Assembly: GCA_001507425.1 (NCBI GenBank)
Contig: LMAJ01000016.1
Span: forward strand, 62,001 to 126,000
Reading direction: 5' to 3'
Source of the DNA: Flavobacteriaceae bacterium CRH
Lineage (GTDB): Bacteria; Bacteroidota; Bacteroidia; Flavobacteriales; Flavobacteriaceae
DNA length: 64,000 nt
The position numbers and the translations under genes are program-made. This document shows positions 17,960 through 26,435 of the stretch, in pieces; within the stretch, counting starts at the first letter, position 1, and each line of letters begins with the position of its first letter. The notes under the pieces are model-generated. The model had not been told where the DNA came from and did no database searches. It saw only the letters and a list, made by a program, of their open reading frames with translations.

Positions 17960-18811
17960 ATGGAAAAAGTAAAACCTAAAAAATTTCCCGAACAAAAACA
18001 AAAACTTCCCGGTAACGAATTTCAAATGAATCCACAACCGGAAATTATTCGAGAGAACTATGCAGGAAGCGGAAAACTTTTGGGCAAAGTCGCTTTTATA
18101 ACCGGCGGTGACAGCGGTATTGGCCGAAGTGTCGCCGTACATTTTGCCAGAGAAGGCGCCAATATTGCCATAGTTTATTTAAAAGAAGATAAAGATGCAC
18201 TTGAAACCAAAAAACTGGTTGAAAAAGAAGGTCAGGAATGTTTGCTTATCAGTGGGGATTTAAAAGACGAGAAATTTTGCAAATCGGCTGTCAAAAAATG
18301 TCATGCTCACTTTAAGAAAATTAATGTTTTGGTAAATAACGCTGCCGTACAATTTCCTCAAACCGAATTAGAAAAAATTACACCCATACAACTTCAGAAA
18401 ACATTCGAAACCAATATTTATCCGTACTTCTATATTTCAAAAGCAGCGTTGCCATTTTTATCAGAAGGAGATACAATTATCAATACAAGTTCTGTTACAG
18501 CGTATCGAGGAAGCGAACATTTGGTAGATTATGCCAGTACAAAAGGTGCGATTGTAAGTTTTACAAGATCGTTATCGACAATGTTAGCCAAAAAGAAAAT
18601 ACGTGTAAACGGTGTTGCGCCCGGACCAATCTGGACGCCTTTGATTGTAGCAAGCTTTGATAAACTTTCTGATTTCGGAAAAGATAATCCGATGGAAAGA
18701 GCCGGACAGCCGTCAGAAGTTGGACCTGCTTATGTTTTCCTGGCTTGTGAAGACAGCAGCTATATTACAGGACAATTTATACATATTAATGGTGGGGAAA
18801 TTGTGGAGTAA
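17960..18811 (+). CDS. SDR-family oxidoreductase, YghA-like
   Basis: This 283-residue short-chain dehydrogenase has an N-terminal extension of about 45 residues, then the cofactor motif GGDSGIGR, NNAAVQ, the active-site YASTKGA pair and a C-terminal GQFIHINGGEI. The extension and length fit the YghA-like group of NADP(H)-dependent aldehyde reductases, which are frequent in stress gene sets. It acts in the cytoplasm; the substrate is not predictable. A terminator follows that also serves the convergent gene. Confidence 0.88.
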   Translation: MEKVKPKKFPEQKQKLPGNEFQMNPQPEIIRENYAGSGKLLGKVAFITGGDSGIGRSVAVHFAREGANIAIVYLKEDKDALETKKLVEKEGQECLLISGDLKDEKFCKSAVKKCHAHFKKINVLVNNAAVQFPQTELEKITPIQLQKTFETNIYPYFYISKAALPFLSEGDTIINTSSVTAYRGSEHLVDYASTKGAIVSFTRSLSTMLAKKKIRVNGVAPGPIWTPLIVASFDKLSDFGKDNPMERAGQPSEVGPAYVFLACEDSSYITGQFIHINGGEIVE

Positions 18812-18860
18812 AAAATTTTACACGAATTGCACAAATTTTCACGAATTATTTTTCAAAAAA

Positions 18861-18897
18861 AGCGGATATACTTTGATTAGTATATCCGCTTTTTTTA
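18861..18897. terminator. Bidirectional terminator
   Basis: AGCGGATATACT (18861-18872) pairs perfectly with AGTATATCCGCT (18879-18890), with A-run and T-run flanks, between the SDR gene and the convergent 18895 gene. Confidence 0.9.
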
Positions 18898-19803
18898 TTT
18901 TGAGGCGCAGTCTTTCTTTTTGTATTTACCACGAATATATTCTGTAACCGGTCTTAAAGCTTTTCCGTTTTCAGGATGTATACCATGTGTATTAAAAAAA
19001 TCAGCTCCGTTATCCGTTTTTGCATACCATATAACTGATTTTCCATTTATAAAACAATTGGTTGTATCGCAGACATTGACTTTTTTGAGTTCGAATTTAA
19101 CCTCATCAAACGGTTCAATACTTGAAGTTATAAATCCGTTTGCTTTTAAATCGCAATCTACTTTTTCAAAATGATCGCCAGACCATTGCATGCATTGTTT
19201 ATTAAAGAAAATAAAATAGCCTGCAATAATTGATAAACACATTACTGCAGCTAATATGCTCACTTTATTTTCTTTTAATATTTCAAAAATACTTCTTTTA
19301 AAAGATATTTTTTCTGGTTTTGCAATTTCGTCCTTTGTATTAGAAATAATTTCAATATCATCTTCAATTTGTATTTCAATAGCAGATTCTGGATCATTAA
19401 TAATATTAATCAAATCCTTTTCTGATTTACTTTCAACTATGACTTTTTTATTAAAATTATTATAAGGTCTTGGTTTAAAATCTACTAAAATAGCAGCAAA
19501 ATTTACAGTATCAATTTTTGCTGGCTTTTTATCTCCTTTTAAAAATGATCCTAGCTTTTTAAATTTATTAGTGTACCCAATTGAAGTGTTTTCATTAATT
19601 GGATCAAATTTAAATTTAAAAAAATCAAAGTAGATTTTTAAATCACTCTCAGTAGGATTTAATTTAAAAATTTTCCAACACAAATCCCTCAGACTTGCTT
19701 GAGAAGGATTGGTCAAATAATTAGAATAACCACCACTTCTTTCTTCTTCAAATTTACTTCTAATGGCTTCTTTGTAACGATCTTCTGGAGTAATGTTATG
19801 CAT
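18895..19803 (-). CDS. Hypothetical single-pass membrane protein
   Basis: This 302-residue protein has a soluble N-terminal half of about 170 residues with charged helices, one membrane helix (around residues 188-207, AAVMCLSIIAGYFIFF) and a C-terminal domain of about 90 residues that would be periplasmic and contains four cysteines (CMQW, CDLK, CDTTNCF). No family is recognised. The topology suggests a link between a cytoplasmic and a periplasmic domain. No clear operon partner. Confidence 0.7.
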   Translation of the reverse strand: MHNITPEDRYKEAIRSKFEEERSGGYSNYLTNPSQASLRDLCWKIFKLNPTESDLKIYFDFFKFKFDPINENTSIGYTNKFKKLGSFLKGDKKPAKIDTVNFAAILVDFKPRPYNNFNKKVIVESKSEKDLINIINDPESAIEIQIEDDIEIISNTKDEIAKPEKISFKRSIFEILKENKVSILAAVMCLSIIAGYFIFFNKQCMQWSGDHFEKVDCDLKANGFITSSIEPFDEVKFELKKVNVCDTTNCFINGKSVIWYAKTDNGADFFNTHGIHPENGKALRPVTEYIRGKYKKKDCASK

Positions 19804-20156
19804 GATTATGGGATTTTTCAGGATTTCCTGGTAAATTTTGGGATTTGTTAAAACTTAAAAATACTTAATGGGAATTCCGGGAATTCCTTATCAATACAGG
19901 CTTGTAAGCGTTGTTCCTTTGCTTCAGAATTAATTTGTATTCGATATCGAAATAATAATAAAAACAAAAATACAAAACTAGTTCTATTAAAAAATGCGGA
20001 AAACCGTAAGACGGAATTTATCCGGGAAGTATAGATGAAAATCTTACTGTTCTACGCATTTCACTTCCCAAAAAAACAAATAGGTATTGTCATTAAACAA
20101 GATCTGGAAAAGTTCCGGACAGCCATACCTACGCTTAATTTTTAAACTAAAAAATC

Positions 20157-20369
20157 ATGAAAAAATTAATGATAATGGGAGCGTTTGCACTTTTGAGCGC
20201 AACTTTATTTTCTTGTACAGCTGACGAATATGAAACAGCAGATACAAAAGGAACAACTGTAAAAAGCAATTTTAAACCTGCTGATCAGGTACAAGCTGAT
20301 AATACTGATGATGAAGGACCTGGAGATGATCCGATTATTGTTCCTCCACCACCACCAAAAAAAGGCTAA
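20157..20369 (+). CDS. Small lipoprotein with proline-rich tail
   Basis: This 70-residue protein has a signal peptide with lipobox LFSC (Cys20) and a short acidic mature part ending in PPPPPKKG. The mature peptide has no fold to speak of. It sits directly upstream of a TPR sensor kinase and its regulator, and a hairpin terminator separates it from the kinase while overlapping the kinase start. It may be a lipid-anchored or released peptide sensed by the kinase; this is inference from position. Function unknown. Confidence 0.75.
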   Translation: MKKLMIMGAFALLSATLFSCTADEYETADTKGTTVKSNFKPADQVQADNTDDEGPGDDPIIVPPPPPKKG

Positions 20370-20404
20370 TTTTAAAGTAAATATTTACAATTAATTAGTA
20401 ATTT

Positions 20405-20442
20405 CGGGGAAAGTAACTTTATGCTACGTTCCCCGTTTTTTT
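20405..20442 (+). terminator. Terminator hairpin overlapping the start of the sensor kinase gene
   Basis: CGGGGAA (20405-20411) pairs with TTCCCCG (20429-20435), and inside it GTA pairs with TAC. The ATG of the kinase (20421) is in the loop and seven T (20436-20442) follow, which encode Phe-Phe of the kinase signal peptide. It may end the small lipoprotein transcript and limit kinase expression. Confidence 0.75.
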
Positions 20443-22121
20443 ATAGTCTTTTTTTTCTGTTTTTTCTTTCTTGTAAAGATAAGAAACCTGTAATACTTAC
20501 TAGCAAACCTATTGTAAAAGAAGCTGTAGTTTTAAGAGCTAAAGGAATTTCAAACTTTCAGGCAAAAAAATTTAATAGTGCCTTTTATTATTTCAACAAG
20601 TCTAAAATAGATTTTGAAACCGGTAAGGATAGTGCCAATGTTGTTTTTTGTCTTATACAAATGGCTTCTATACAGCAAATAAATGGTGATTATTATGGTA
20701 GTAAAGAAACTCTTACCGAGGCTTTGCCTTTTGTTAAAAAGAAAGACATATATAGTGCAGCTATTAATAATTACTTTGGAATTGCAGATAAAGAACTTTC
20801 ACTCTATAACGATGCCATTTTTTACTACAATGAAGCTATAAAAGATATTGCCGATTCGATTTCGAAACATGCACCTCTAAACAATATTGCGGTTATTTAT
20901 ATTGAACAAAAAAAATACGATAAAGCAATTAGTCTTTTAGAATCAATTTTAGAAAATAAAACATTCGATAATCCTTCATTTATAAATAGTAAAGCACGGA
21001 TTTTAGATAATCTTGGCTTTGCTTATTTTAAAAAAGGAAATACCGATAATGGACTTAAGTTTATGATTCAAGGTCTGGAATTAAGAAAAAATATCGATGA
21101 TACATACGGAAGTATTGAAAGCTATCTTCATTTAGCGCAATATTTTGAAAAAACAGATCGAAAAAAATCAGCCAATTTTGCTCAAAATGCTTATAATATA
21201 GCCACAAAATTTAATAGTGTTGATGAACGTTTGAAAGCGCTATCGTTTTTAATTTCAAATGGTTCAGAACCTAAATACGCCCAAAAATACATTTCGATAA
21301 ATGATAGCATTCTTGTTATTCGGAATAACTTTAAAAACAAATTTGCCAAGATTAAATACGACTCTAAAAAGGAAAAAGAGGAAAATCAGAAACTGAAATT
21401 AGAAAAAGCAGAAAATTTATTGGCACTTCAAAAAGCAAAATATCAAAAAATAGTGGGCATAATTGGCATTATTTTTCTAGGAATTGTAATTGTAGTTTTG
21501 ATACGTTATTACAAGAATATAAACAGAATTATAGGTTTAAGAAGCGCTTATGATACTGAAACCAGAATTGCAAAAAACATACATGATGAATTAGCCAACG
21601 ACGTTTTTCATGCCATTACTTTTACACAAACACAATCGCTGACAACAGAAAACACAAAAGAAAACCTGCTTTTAAAGCTTGATCATATTTATACACGTGT
21701 TCGTGGAATTTCGAGAGAAAACAGCGAGATTGAAACAGGAACAAATTATGCTGTAAACCTAAAAGAAATACTTTCTACTTATAATAGTGATGTAACAAAC
21801 GTGATTATTAAAGGTATTGAGGAGATTAATTGGGATGCAATTGATAAAACAAAAAAAGTGGCTATTCAGAGAGTTATGCAGGAATTAATGGTAAACATGA
21901 AAAAACATAGCCATGCACAGTTAGTCGTTTTAAAATTTGACAGCAATGCAAAAACGGTATTTATTGACTACGTTGATAATGGAAAAGGCTGCATAAAAGA
22001 GAAAATTATTAAAAATGGTTTGCAGAATATGGAAAACCGTATTCTGGCAATAAAAGGAACTATTACTTTTGACACTGAACCTGATAAAGGTTTTAAAGTA
22101 AAAATAAAACTGCCTAAATAA
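20421..22121 (+). CDS. TPR-containing sensor histidine kinase (HisKA_3), lipoprotein-type signal
   Basis: This 566-residue kinase begins with a hydrophobic signal ending in FFLSC, which fits lipid anchoring or an uncleaved anchor. TPR repeats fill about residues 30-330. A coiled coil and membrane helix (IVGIIGIIFLGIVIVVLI) follow, then a HisKA_3 box with RIAKNIHDELANDVF and a HATPase domain with QELMVNMKKHS and DNGKGC. The N-terminal start must be the ATG at 20421, as the signal begins there. The response regulator follows after 6 bp, so the two are a pair. Translation start lies inside a terminator hairpin. Confidence 0.9.
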   Translation: MLRSPFFYSLFFLFFLSCKDKKPVILTSKPIVKEAVVLRAKGISNFQAKKFNSAFYYFNKSKIDFETGKDSANVVFCLIQMASIQQINGDYYGSKETLTEALPFVKKKDIYSAAINNYFGIADKELSLYNDAIFYYNEAIKDIADSISKHAPLNNIAVIYIEQKKYDKAISLLESILENKTFDNPSFINSKARILDNLGFAYFKKGNTDNGLKFMIQGLELRKNIDDTYGSIESYLHLAQYFEKTDRKKSANFAQNAYNIATKFNSVDERLKALSFLISNGSEPKYAQKYISINDSILVIRNNFKNKFAKIKYDSKKEKEENQKLKLEKAENLLALQKAKYQKIVGIIGIIFLGIVIVVLIRYYKNINRIIGLRSAYDTETRIAKNIHDELANDVFHAITFTQTQSLTTENTKENLLLKLDHIYTRVRGISRENSEIETGTNYAVNLKEILSTYNSDVTNVIIKGIEEINWDAIDKTKKVAIQRVMQELMVNMKKHSHAQLVVLKFDSNAKTVFIDYVDNGKGCIKEKIIKNGLQNMENRILAIKGTITFDTEPDKGFKVKIKLPK

Positions 22122-22127
22122 AAGCCT

Positions 22128-22796
22128 ATGTTTAAAAAAGTTATAATAGCCGAAGATCTTGATGCAATGAATTTAGGAATTCAACAAGTCTTAAAAGATT
22201 TAAATATTGAAGATTTTCAACATTCAAAATTTTGCGATGATGCATTTCTAAAAATACGTGCTGCAATTAATCAAAATCAACCATACGATTTATTAATTAG
22301 TGATCTTTCCTTTAAAACAGATCACCGCAAAGCAGATATTGCCAATGGCGATGAATTGATTGAGAAAGTTCGTTTATTACAGCCTGATATTAAGATCATA
22401 GCTTATTCTGTCGAAGATAAAAGTTACCGCATTAAATCACTTTTTGAGAATGCCGGAGTTGATGCTTTTGTATTAAAAGGCCTCAATAGTATCGAAGAAC
22501 TTAAAAAAGCAATTCATTTGGTTTCAACTTCAGATCAGAAATATATTTCGCCTGAAGTTGCTTCAGCTTTACAGGAAAAAAACAATTACGAAATAGATGA
22601 TGTTGATATTAAAATTTTAAAATATTTATCTGCCGGAACTTCGCAAGATGAGATCATTGAACTTTTTAAAAATTCAGATATCAAACCCAATAGCAAAAGT
22701 GCTGTAGAAAAAAGGCTTTCTAAATTAAAAGACTTTTTTAAAGCCAATAATACAGTTCATTTGGTTTCTATAACAAAAGATATGGGGATTATTTAA
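22128..22796 (+). CDS. Two-component response regulator with C-terminal HTH
   Basis: This 222-residue protein has a receiver domain (acidic pair EDLD near the start, phospho-acceptor in LLISDLSFK, lysine in FVLKGL) and a C-terminal helix-turn-helix of about 65 residues (DDVDIKILKYLSAGTSQDEIIELF ... KSAVEKRLSKLKDFF), similar in layout to LuxR/NarL-type output domains. It lies 6 bp after the kinase, its presumed partner. Target genes cannot be told; the small lipoprotein gene upstream is a candidate. Confidence 0.9.
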   Translation: MFKKVIIAEDLDAMNLGIQQVLKDLNIEDFQHSKFCDDAFLKIRAAINQNQPYDLLISDLSFKTDHRKADIANGDELIEKVRLLQPDIKIIAYSVEDKSYRIKSLFENAGVDAFVLKGLNSIEELKKAIHLVSTSDQKYISPEVASALQEKNNYEIDDVDIKILKYLSAGTSQDEIIELFKNSDIKPNSKSAVEKRLSKLKDFFKANNTVHLVSITKDMGII

Positions 22797-22825
22797 ACTC
22801 CTTTTTGATATTATAATGAATTTCT

Positions 22826-22850
22826 AAAAGCTCCTTCGGGGGCTTTTTTT
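22826..22850 (+). terminator. Terminator with TTCG loop
   Basis: AAAAGCTCC and GGGGCTTTT enclose a TTCG tetraloop and a T-run follows, 30 bp after the response regulator stop. Confidence 0.9.
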
Positions 22851-22914
22851 ATTGCTTAATTTTTAAAATATTATGGATTATGGTTTTCCGTAAAATACTG
22901 GTTTTAAATAGGTT

Positions 22915-22922
22915 TAAGTTTG
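22915..22922 (+). promoter_or_regulatory. Probable -7 box of the DUF4177-like gene
   Basis: TAAGTTTG fits the Bacteroidetes TAnnTTTG box, 39 bp before the ATG at 22962. No clear TTG element is seen at the usual distance. Confidence 0.45.
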
Positions 22923-22961
22923 AATAATTAAAATCTAATATCTAATTAAAATTAAAAATTT

Positions 22962-23192
22962 ATGGAATATAAAGTAGTACCATTCGTCGCTTCAATCGAT
23001 CCAAGAAAAGGAACTTCTGAGCATGTAGCAGAACAACTAGAAAGTTTAATAAGAAACTTCACTAATCAAGGTTGGGAATATGTACGCTTAGAAGGAGTTT
23101 CAACTTATGTACATCCAGAATCAGGCTGTTTTGGAGGCAATAGACCTGGTTATACAACAATAAGACAAATGGTTGTTTTTCAGAAAAGATGA
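22962..23192 (+). CDS. DUF4177-like small protein
   Basis: This 76-residue protein follows the DUF4177 pattern: EYKVVPF at the start, a helix, GWEYVRLEG in the middle and a final strand ending in VVFQKR. The domain is small and of unknown function. Its stop overlaps the start of the YidD-like gene by 4 bp, so the two are translationally coupled. Confidence 0.7.
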   Translation: MEYKVVPFVASIDPRKGTSEHVAEQLESLIRNFTNQGWEYVRLEGVSTYVHPESGCFGGNRPGYTTIRQMVVFQKR

Positions 23193-23485
23193 AACATTTA
23201 ATCCTTTTTGTCATTAAAATGTATTGGAATATTATTCCCGCTTATAAAAGAAAGAAATGCATTTTTAATAAATCCTGTTCTATCTACGTATTTGAAACAA
23301 CTCAAAAAGATGGTTTTATAAAAGGATTGAAAGCATTTCAATTTCGATATAAAAATTGCAGAGGAGACTTTGCAATTTTTAAAAACCCAATAACTAATAA
23401 AATACAAATGATTCTTCCCTCTCAAATTATAATTGAGAAGGAAGAAATTGCAGATAGGCTAATTAATAAATCAGAAATGATTTAG
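23189..23485 (+). CDS. YidD-like protein
   Basis: This 98-residue protein resembles the YidD family: a short N-terminal amphipathic segment, KKCIFNKSCSIYVFETTQ in place of the usual CRFxPTCSxYAxxA, then GFIKGLKAFQFRYKNCRG in place of GxxxGxxxxxxRxxRC. YidD helps membrane protein insertion and is normally encoded next to rnpA and yidC; here it is coupled to a DUF4177-like gene instead and is divergent. It could be a paralogue with another role. Confidence 0.65.
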   Translation: MKHLILFVIKMYWNIIPAYKRKKCIFNKSCSIYVFETTQKDGFIKGLKAFQFRYKNCRGDFAIFKNPITNKIQMILPSQIIIEKEEIADRLINKSEMI

Positions 23486-23607
23486 AATTGATGGATGTTA
23501 AAATCAGGTATAAGTACGCATTTTGAAAGAACCAAATCTAATTAGATTTATAACCAATACTCTAATAATTTAAACATTATCTATAATAATCAATTGAAAT
23601 AAATAAA

Positions 23608-24234
23608 ATGGGAAAACATATTAAAAAGAAAGATGCCATTAGTGTATCTCTCACAGATTTTATCGATTTTGTAAATAAATCTGGAAATTCTAAAATGACT
23701 AAAGTTAAACAGGTAAAATATAGAAATACATATCATCCAGCTTCAGATTTCTATAAAGCCTTAAGAGAAGAAATAATTGAAACTCATAAAAACTATGGTG
23801 ATAAAAAAGTATTGGATAATTTAATAGATAAATTAACTGATTCAAAAAAAAGAGCTAATTATCCAACTTCAATAGATGGATATAAAAAGTTTTGGGGAAA
23901 GAAAAAAATTCAATGGTTTGATCCTCCCTTCTCTCATTGGTTAACTGGCGATCTTGATATTAAAATTAACCCTGAATTAGGTCTTGAATTTGATAGCAAA
24001 TTTTATGTAATCAAATTATTTTTGAAAGCAGAAAAAATTTCCAAAGATAAGTTATCACAAATTTTATCATTAATGGAAAATCAACTAAGAGGAGAAGTTG
24101 GTGAGGAAGTTTTGTTTTGCGTTTTAGATGTGAAAAATGCAAAATTATACGAAAATGCAAAAGGTGATTTCACATATCTACCTCTATTAGAAGGTGAAGC
24201 AAAAAGTTTTGAATCTATTTGGAAAGCTATTTAA
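23608..24234 (+). CDS. Hypothetical cytosolic protein
   Basis: This 208-residue protein has no signal peptide or membrane helix. It begins with a basic stretch (KHIKKKDAISVSLTDFIDFV) and has a long helical region, then KKKIQWFDPPFSHWLTGDLDIKINPELGLE before a mixed alpha/beta end with GEEVLFCVLDVKNAKLYE. I recognise no domain. It stands alone, with its own leader and no close operon partner. Confidence 0.6.
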   Translation: MGKHIKKKDAISVSLTDFIDFVNKSGNSKMTKVKQVKYRNTYHPASDFYKALREEIIETHKNYGDKKVLDNLIDKLTDSKKRANYPTSIDGYKKFWGKKKIQWFDPPFSHWLTGDLDIKINPELGLEFDSKFYVIKLFLKAEKISKDKLSQILSLMENQLRGEVGEEVLFCVLDVKNAKLYENAKGDFTYLPLLEGEAKSFESIWKAI

Positions 24235-24317
24235 AAAACTTGAAATCGTATTTTTTCTCATAATTTATGTATAGTTGCATATTAATGCAATATTAGTTTT
24301 AATTATATTTATTAAAA

Positions 24318-24731
24318 ATGTCACTAAAATCTAAATTCATATCGTTTTTTACATTCTTCATTATGTGGGGATGCAAAAAAGAAATACCTCCGTCGTATAA
24401 AATAAAAGCCTTTTATAAAGAGGTAATTACCCCCGAAGACCGGAAAGTGATTACGCCCGAAGAAGCCAAAACGTATCATGTTAATAACGAATATCAATAC
24501 GAATATCGGACAGGGAAATCAGGTCATTATGAGTATAATTATGATGTAAAAGGGGTTAATATAAAAGGAGATTCGGTTCGTGGAAATATTAATATTGAAG
24601 GAAAATATGGTGCCGGAATATTAATTTTTGATACAATTAAAGATCTCGAAATTAAAGCAGAATGGATTGATTACGGAAAACTTAAAGCCACAGACAAATA
24701 TGGGAATGAATATTACTTAATAGTGAATTAA
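24318..24731 (+). CDS. Hypothetical lipoprotein
   Basis: This 137-residue protein has a signal peptide ending at a likely lipobox (MWGC, Cys19). The mature part is beta-rich and hydrophilic, with a repeated pattern KVITPEEAKTYHVNNEYQYEY and GDSVRGNINIEGKYGAG that suggests a small beta domain on the outer or inner membrane surface. No family is recognised. The next small exported protein starts 18 bp downstream. Confidence 0.65.
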   Translation: MSLKSKFISFFTFFIMWGCKKEIPPSYKIKAFYKEVITPEDRKVITPEEAKTYHVNNEYQYEYRTGKSGHYEYNYDVKGVNIKGDSVRGNINIEGKYGAGILIFDTIKDLEIKAEWIDYGKLKATDKYGNEYYLIVN

Positions 24732-24749
24732 TTCACAAAACCAACCCCA

Positions 24750-24959
24750 ATGAAATACACTACTCTCCTATTATTCATATTTTTAACTTCATTTCACCCT
24801 TTAGAAACGAGCGTTTTTATTTGTGGACCAACGGGAGCGAAAAAATATCATTATAAAGAACATTGTCGAGGCTTAACGGCTTGCCGACATGTGCTGACAA
24901 AAGTAACTTTATCTCAGGCTCAAAACTACGGATTAACACTTTGTGGCTGGGAAGATTAA
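24750..24959 (+). CDS. Small secreted protein with conserved Cys/His pattern
   Basis: This 69-residue protein has a signal peptide (to about residue 22) and a short mature part with four cysteines and two histidines in CGPTGAKKYHYKEHCRGL, TACRHVLTKVTL and LTLCGWED. The pattern looks conserved and could bind metal or form two disulfides. I know it only as a small hypothetical protein of this phylum. It follows the lipoprotein gene closely and is probably co-transcribed. Confidence 0.65.
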   Translation: MKYTTLLLFIFLTSFHPLETSVFICGPTGAKKYHYKEHCRGLTACRHVLTKVTLSQAQNYGLTLCGWED

Positions 24960-25016
24960 TTTGATTCTCAAACAAAGGAGAAATATTTAAAAGTGTATTT
25001 CAAATAATAATTTATA

Positions 25017-25046
25017 AAAGGTAAGGGGTTTTCTCCTTGCCTTTTT
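25017..25046 (+). terminator. Terminator after the small secreted protein gene
   Basis: AAAGGTAAGG pairs with CCTTGCCTTT (one G-T pair) and a short T-run follows. The rest of the 24960-25303 gap is AT-rich with no other feature seen. Confidence 0.7.
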
Positions 25047-25303
25047 CTGTTTTAAAAACGTATCTATCTAGCTTTAAACATTTTATTGTTTTTTTAAAAT
25101 TCGTTATTATTAGTAAAAATATTATAATTTGAAATAAAAATTAGCTAACTTTAACAAACCTTAACATATCCATTGCATCTTTATTTATAAATTATCTTAT
25201 TAAGATTATTATTTTTTGTAAGATAAAACGTATATTTATAATCGAAATAATTATATGTTTGTATTCCAATATTTTTATTAATAACGTTATAAAACGCAAG
25301 TCA

Positions 25304-26425
25304 ATGAAATGTAATATACTAATAGCTGCAACTCTTTTATTATTTAGTATGCCAATCTTCGGTCAGGTTTATACTGAAAAAATAGTAGGAGAAAAAAATC
25401 AGGAACTTAAAGACAGTCTAAAAGTTGAAAAATATCCGTATGCACTGCCTATCTGGGGAGAAAAAGTGGCCCAAAAAGGATACAAATTACCCTATTCTGC
25501 TGGTCTTTCGGTAAATTACTTCTGGCAGGATTCTGAAATAGTTATAAGTGATTTGAATGTCGGATTTAATAATGGTCCAATGTTTAATTTAGATGAAATT
25601 GTACGCTTTGATAAATCCTCTGTCGAAGCCGGTGCGATAACTATAAGACCTGATATTTGGCTGCTTCCTTTTTTAAACGTGTATGGAATTTTTGGAAAAG
25701 CAAATCCAACAACTAAAATAAATGCAGGAATATGGATTCCGGATGCTGATAATAATTGGTCGCAAATTGCCAGTTTTAGCACCAAAGCAAATTTTAGTGC
25801 TACAACATTCGGTCTGGGTTTAACCCCAACTATTGGTATTGGAGGCGGTTGGCTGGCACTAGATATGAACATGTCCTGGAGCGATGTTAGCGCTTTAGAC
25901 AAACCTGCATTCTCTTATATATTCGGGCCTCGTTTAGGTAAAACTTTCAAGTTGCATAAACCCGATCGAAATATTGCTTTATGGGTAGGTGGTTTTAGGG
26001 TACACATTTCCGGTGATACCAAAGGAAATATAAACTTATCTGACGTTTTACAACTCGACGGCGCTCAGGAAAAAGTAGATAACGGTTTTGAAAAAGTGGC
26101 AGAAAATCAAACTAAAGTCGATAACTGGTGGGATTCTTTAACACCGGCACAGCAAGCAAATCCTGTCAATACTGCGAAACATAATACGGCAAACAGAGCA
26201 TTAGAAAGTGCCGGAAACTTTTTAACCACACTTGACGGTGCATTAAGTACGGCGGGCTCTTCGACCGTGCAATATTCGCTTCAAAAAAAGCCAAAAGACA
26301 TGTGGAATTTCATTATTGGATCTCAATTTCAATATAGCAAACACATCATGTTTAGGGTCGAAGCAGGATTTTTAGGTACTCGTACACAAGCGTTAGCGGG
26401 TCTGCAATATCGTTTTGGACTATAA
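25304..26425 (+). CDS. Predicted outer membrane beta-barrel protein
   Basis: The open frame begins at a TTG (25259), but the ATG at 25304 starts a clean signal peptide (MKCNILIAATLLLFSMPIFGQ), giving 373 residues. The mature protein is beta-rich with aromatic girdle patterns (PYSAGLSVNYFWQDSEI, GLGLTPTIGIGGGWLALDM) and ends in YRFGL, a terminal aromatic strand typical of barrels. A helical, Asn/Gln/Asp-rich stretch (about residues 263-320) may be a loop or plug. Function unknown. The next barrel gene starts 10 bp after its stop. Confidence 0.75.
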   Translation: MKCNILIAATLLLFSMPIFGQVYTEKIVGEKNQELKDSLKVEKYPYALPIWGEKVAQKGYKLPYSAGLSVNYFWQDSEIVISDLNVGFNNGPMFNLDEIVRFDKSSVEAGAITIRPDIWLLPFLNVYGIFGKANPTTKINAGIWIPDADNNWSQIASFSTKANFSATTFGLGLTPTIGIGGGWLALDMNMSWSDVSALDKPAFSYIFGPRLGKTFKLHKPDRNIALWVGGFRVHISGDTKGNINLSDVLQLDGAQEKVDNGFEKVAENQTKVDNWWDSLTPAQQANPVNTAKHNTANRALESAGNFLTTLDGALSTAGSSTVQYSLQKKPKDMWNFIIGSQFQYSKHIMFRVEAGFLGTRTQALAGLQYRFGL

Positions 26426-26435
26426 CTTCATCAAC

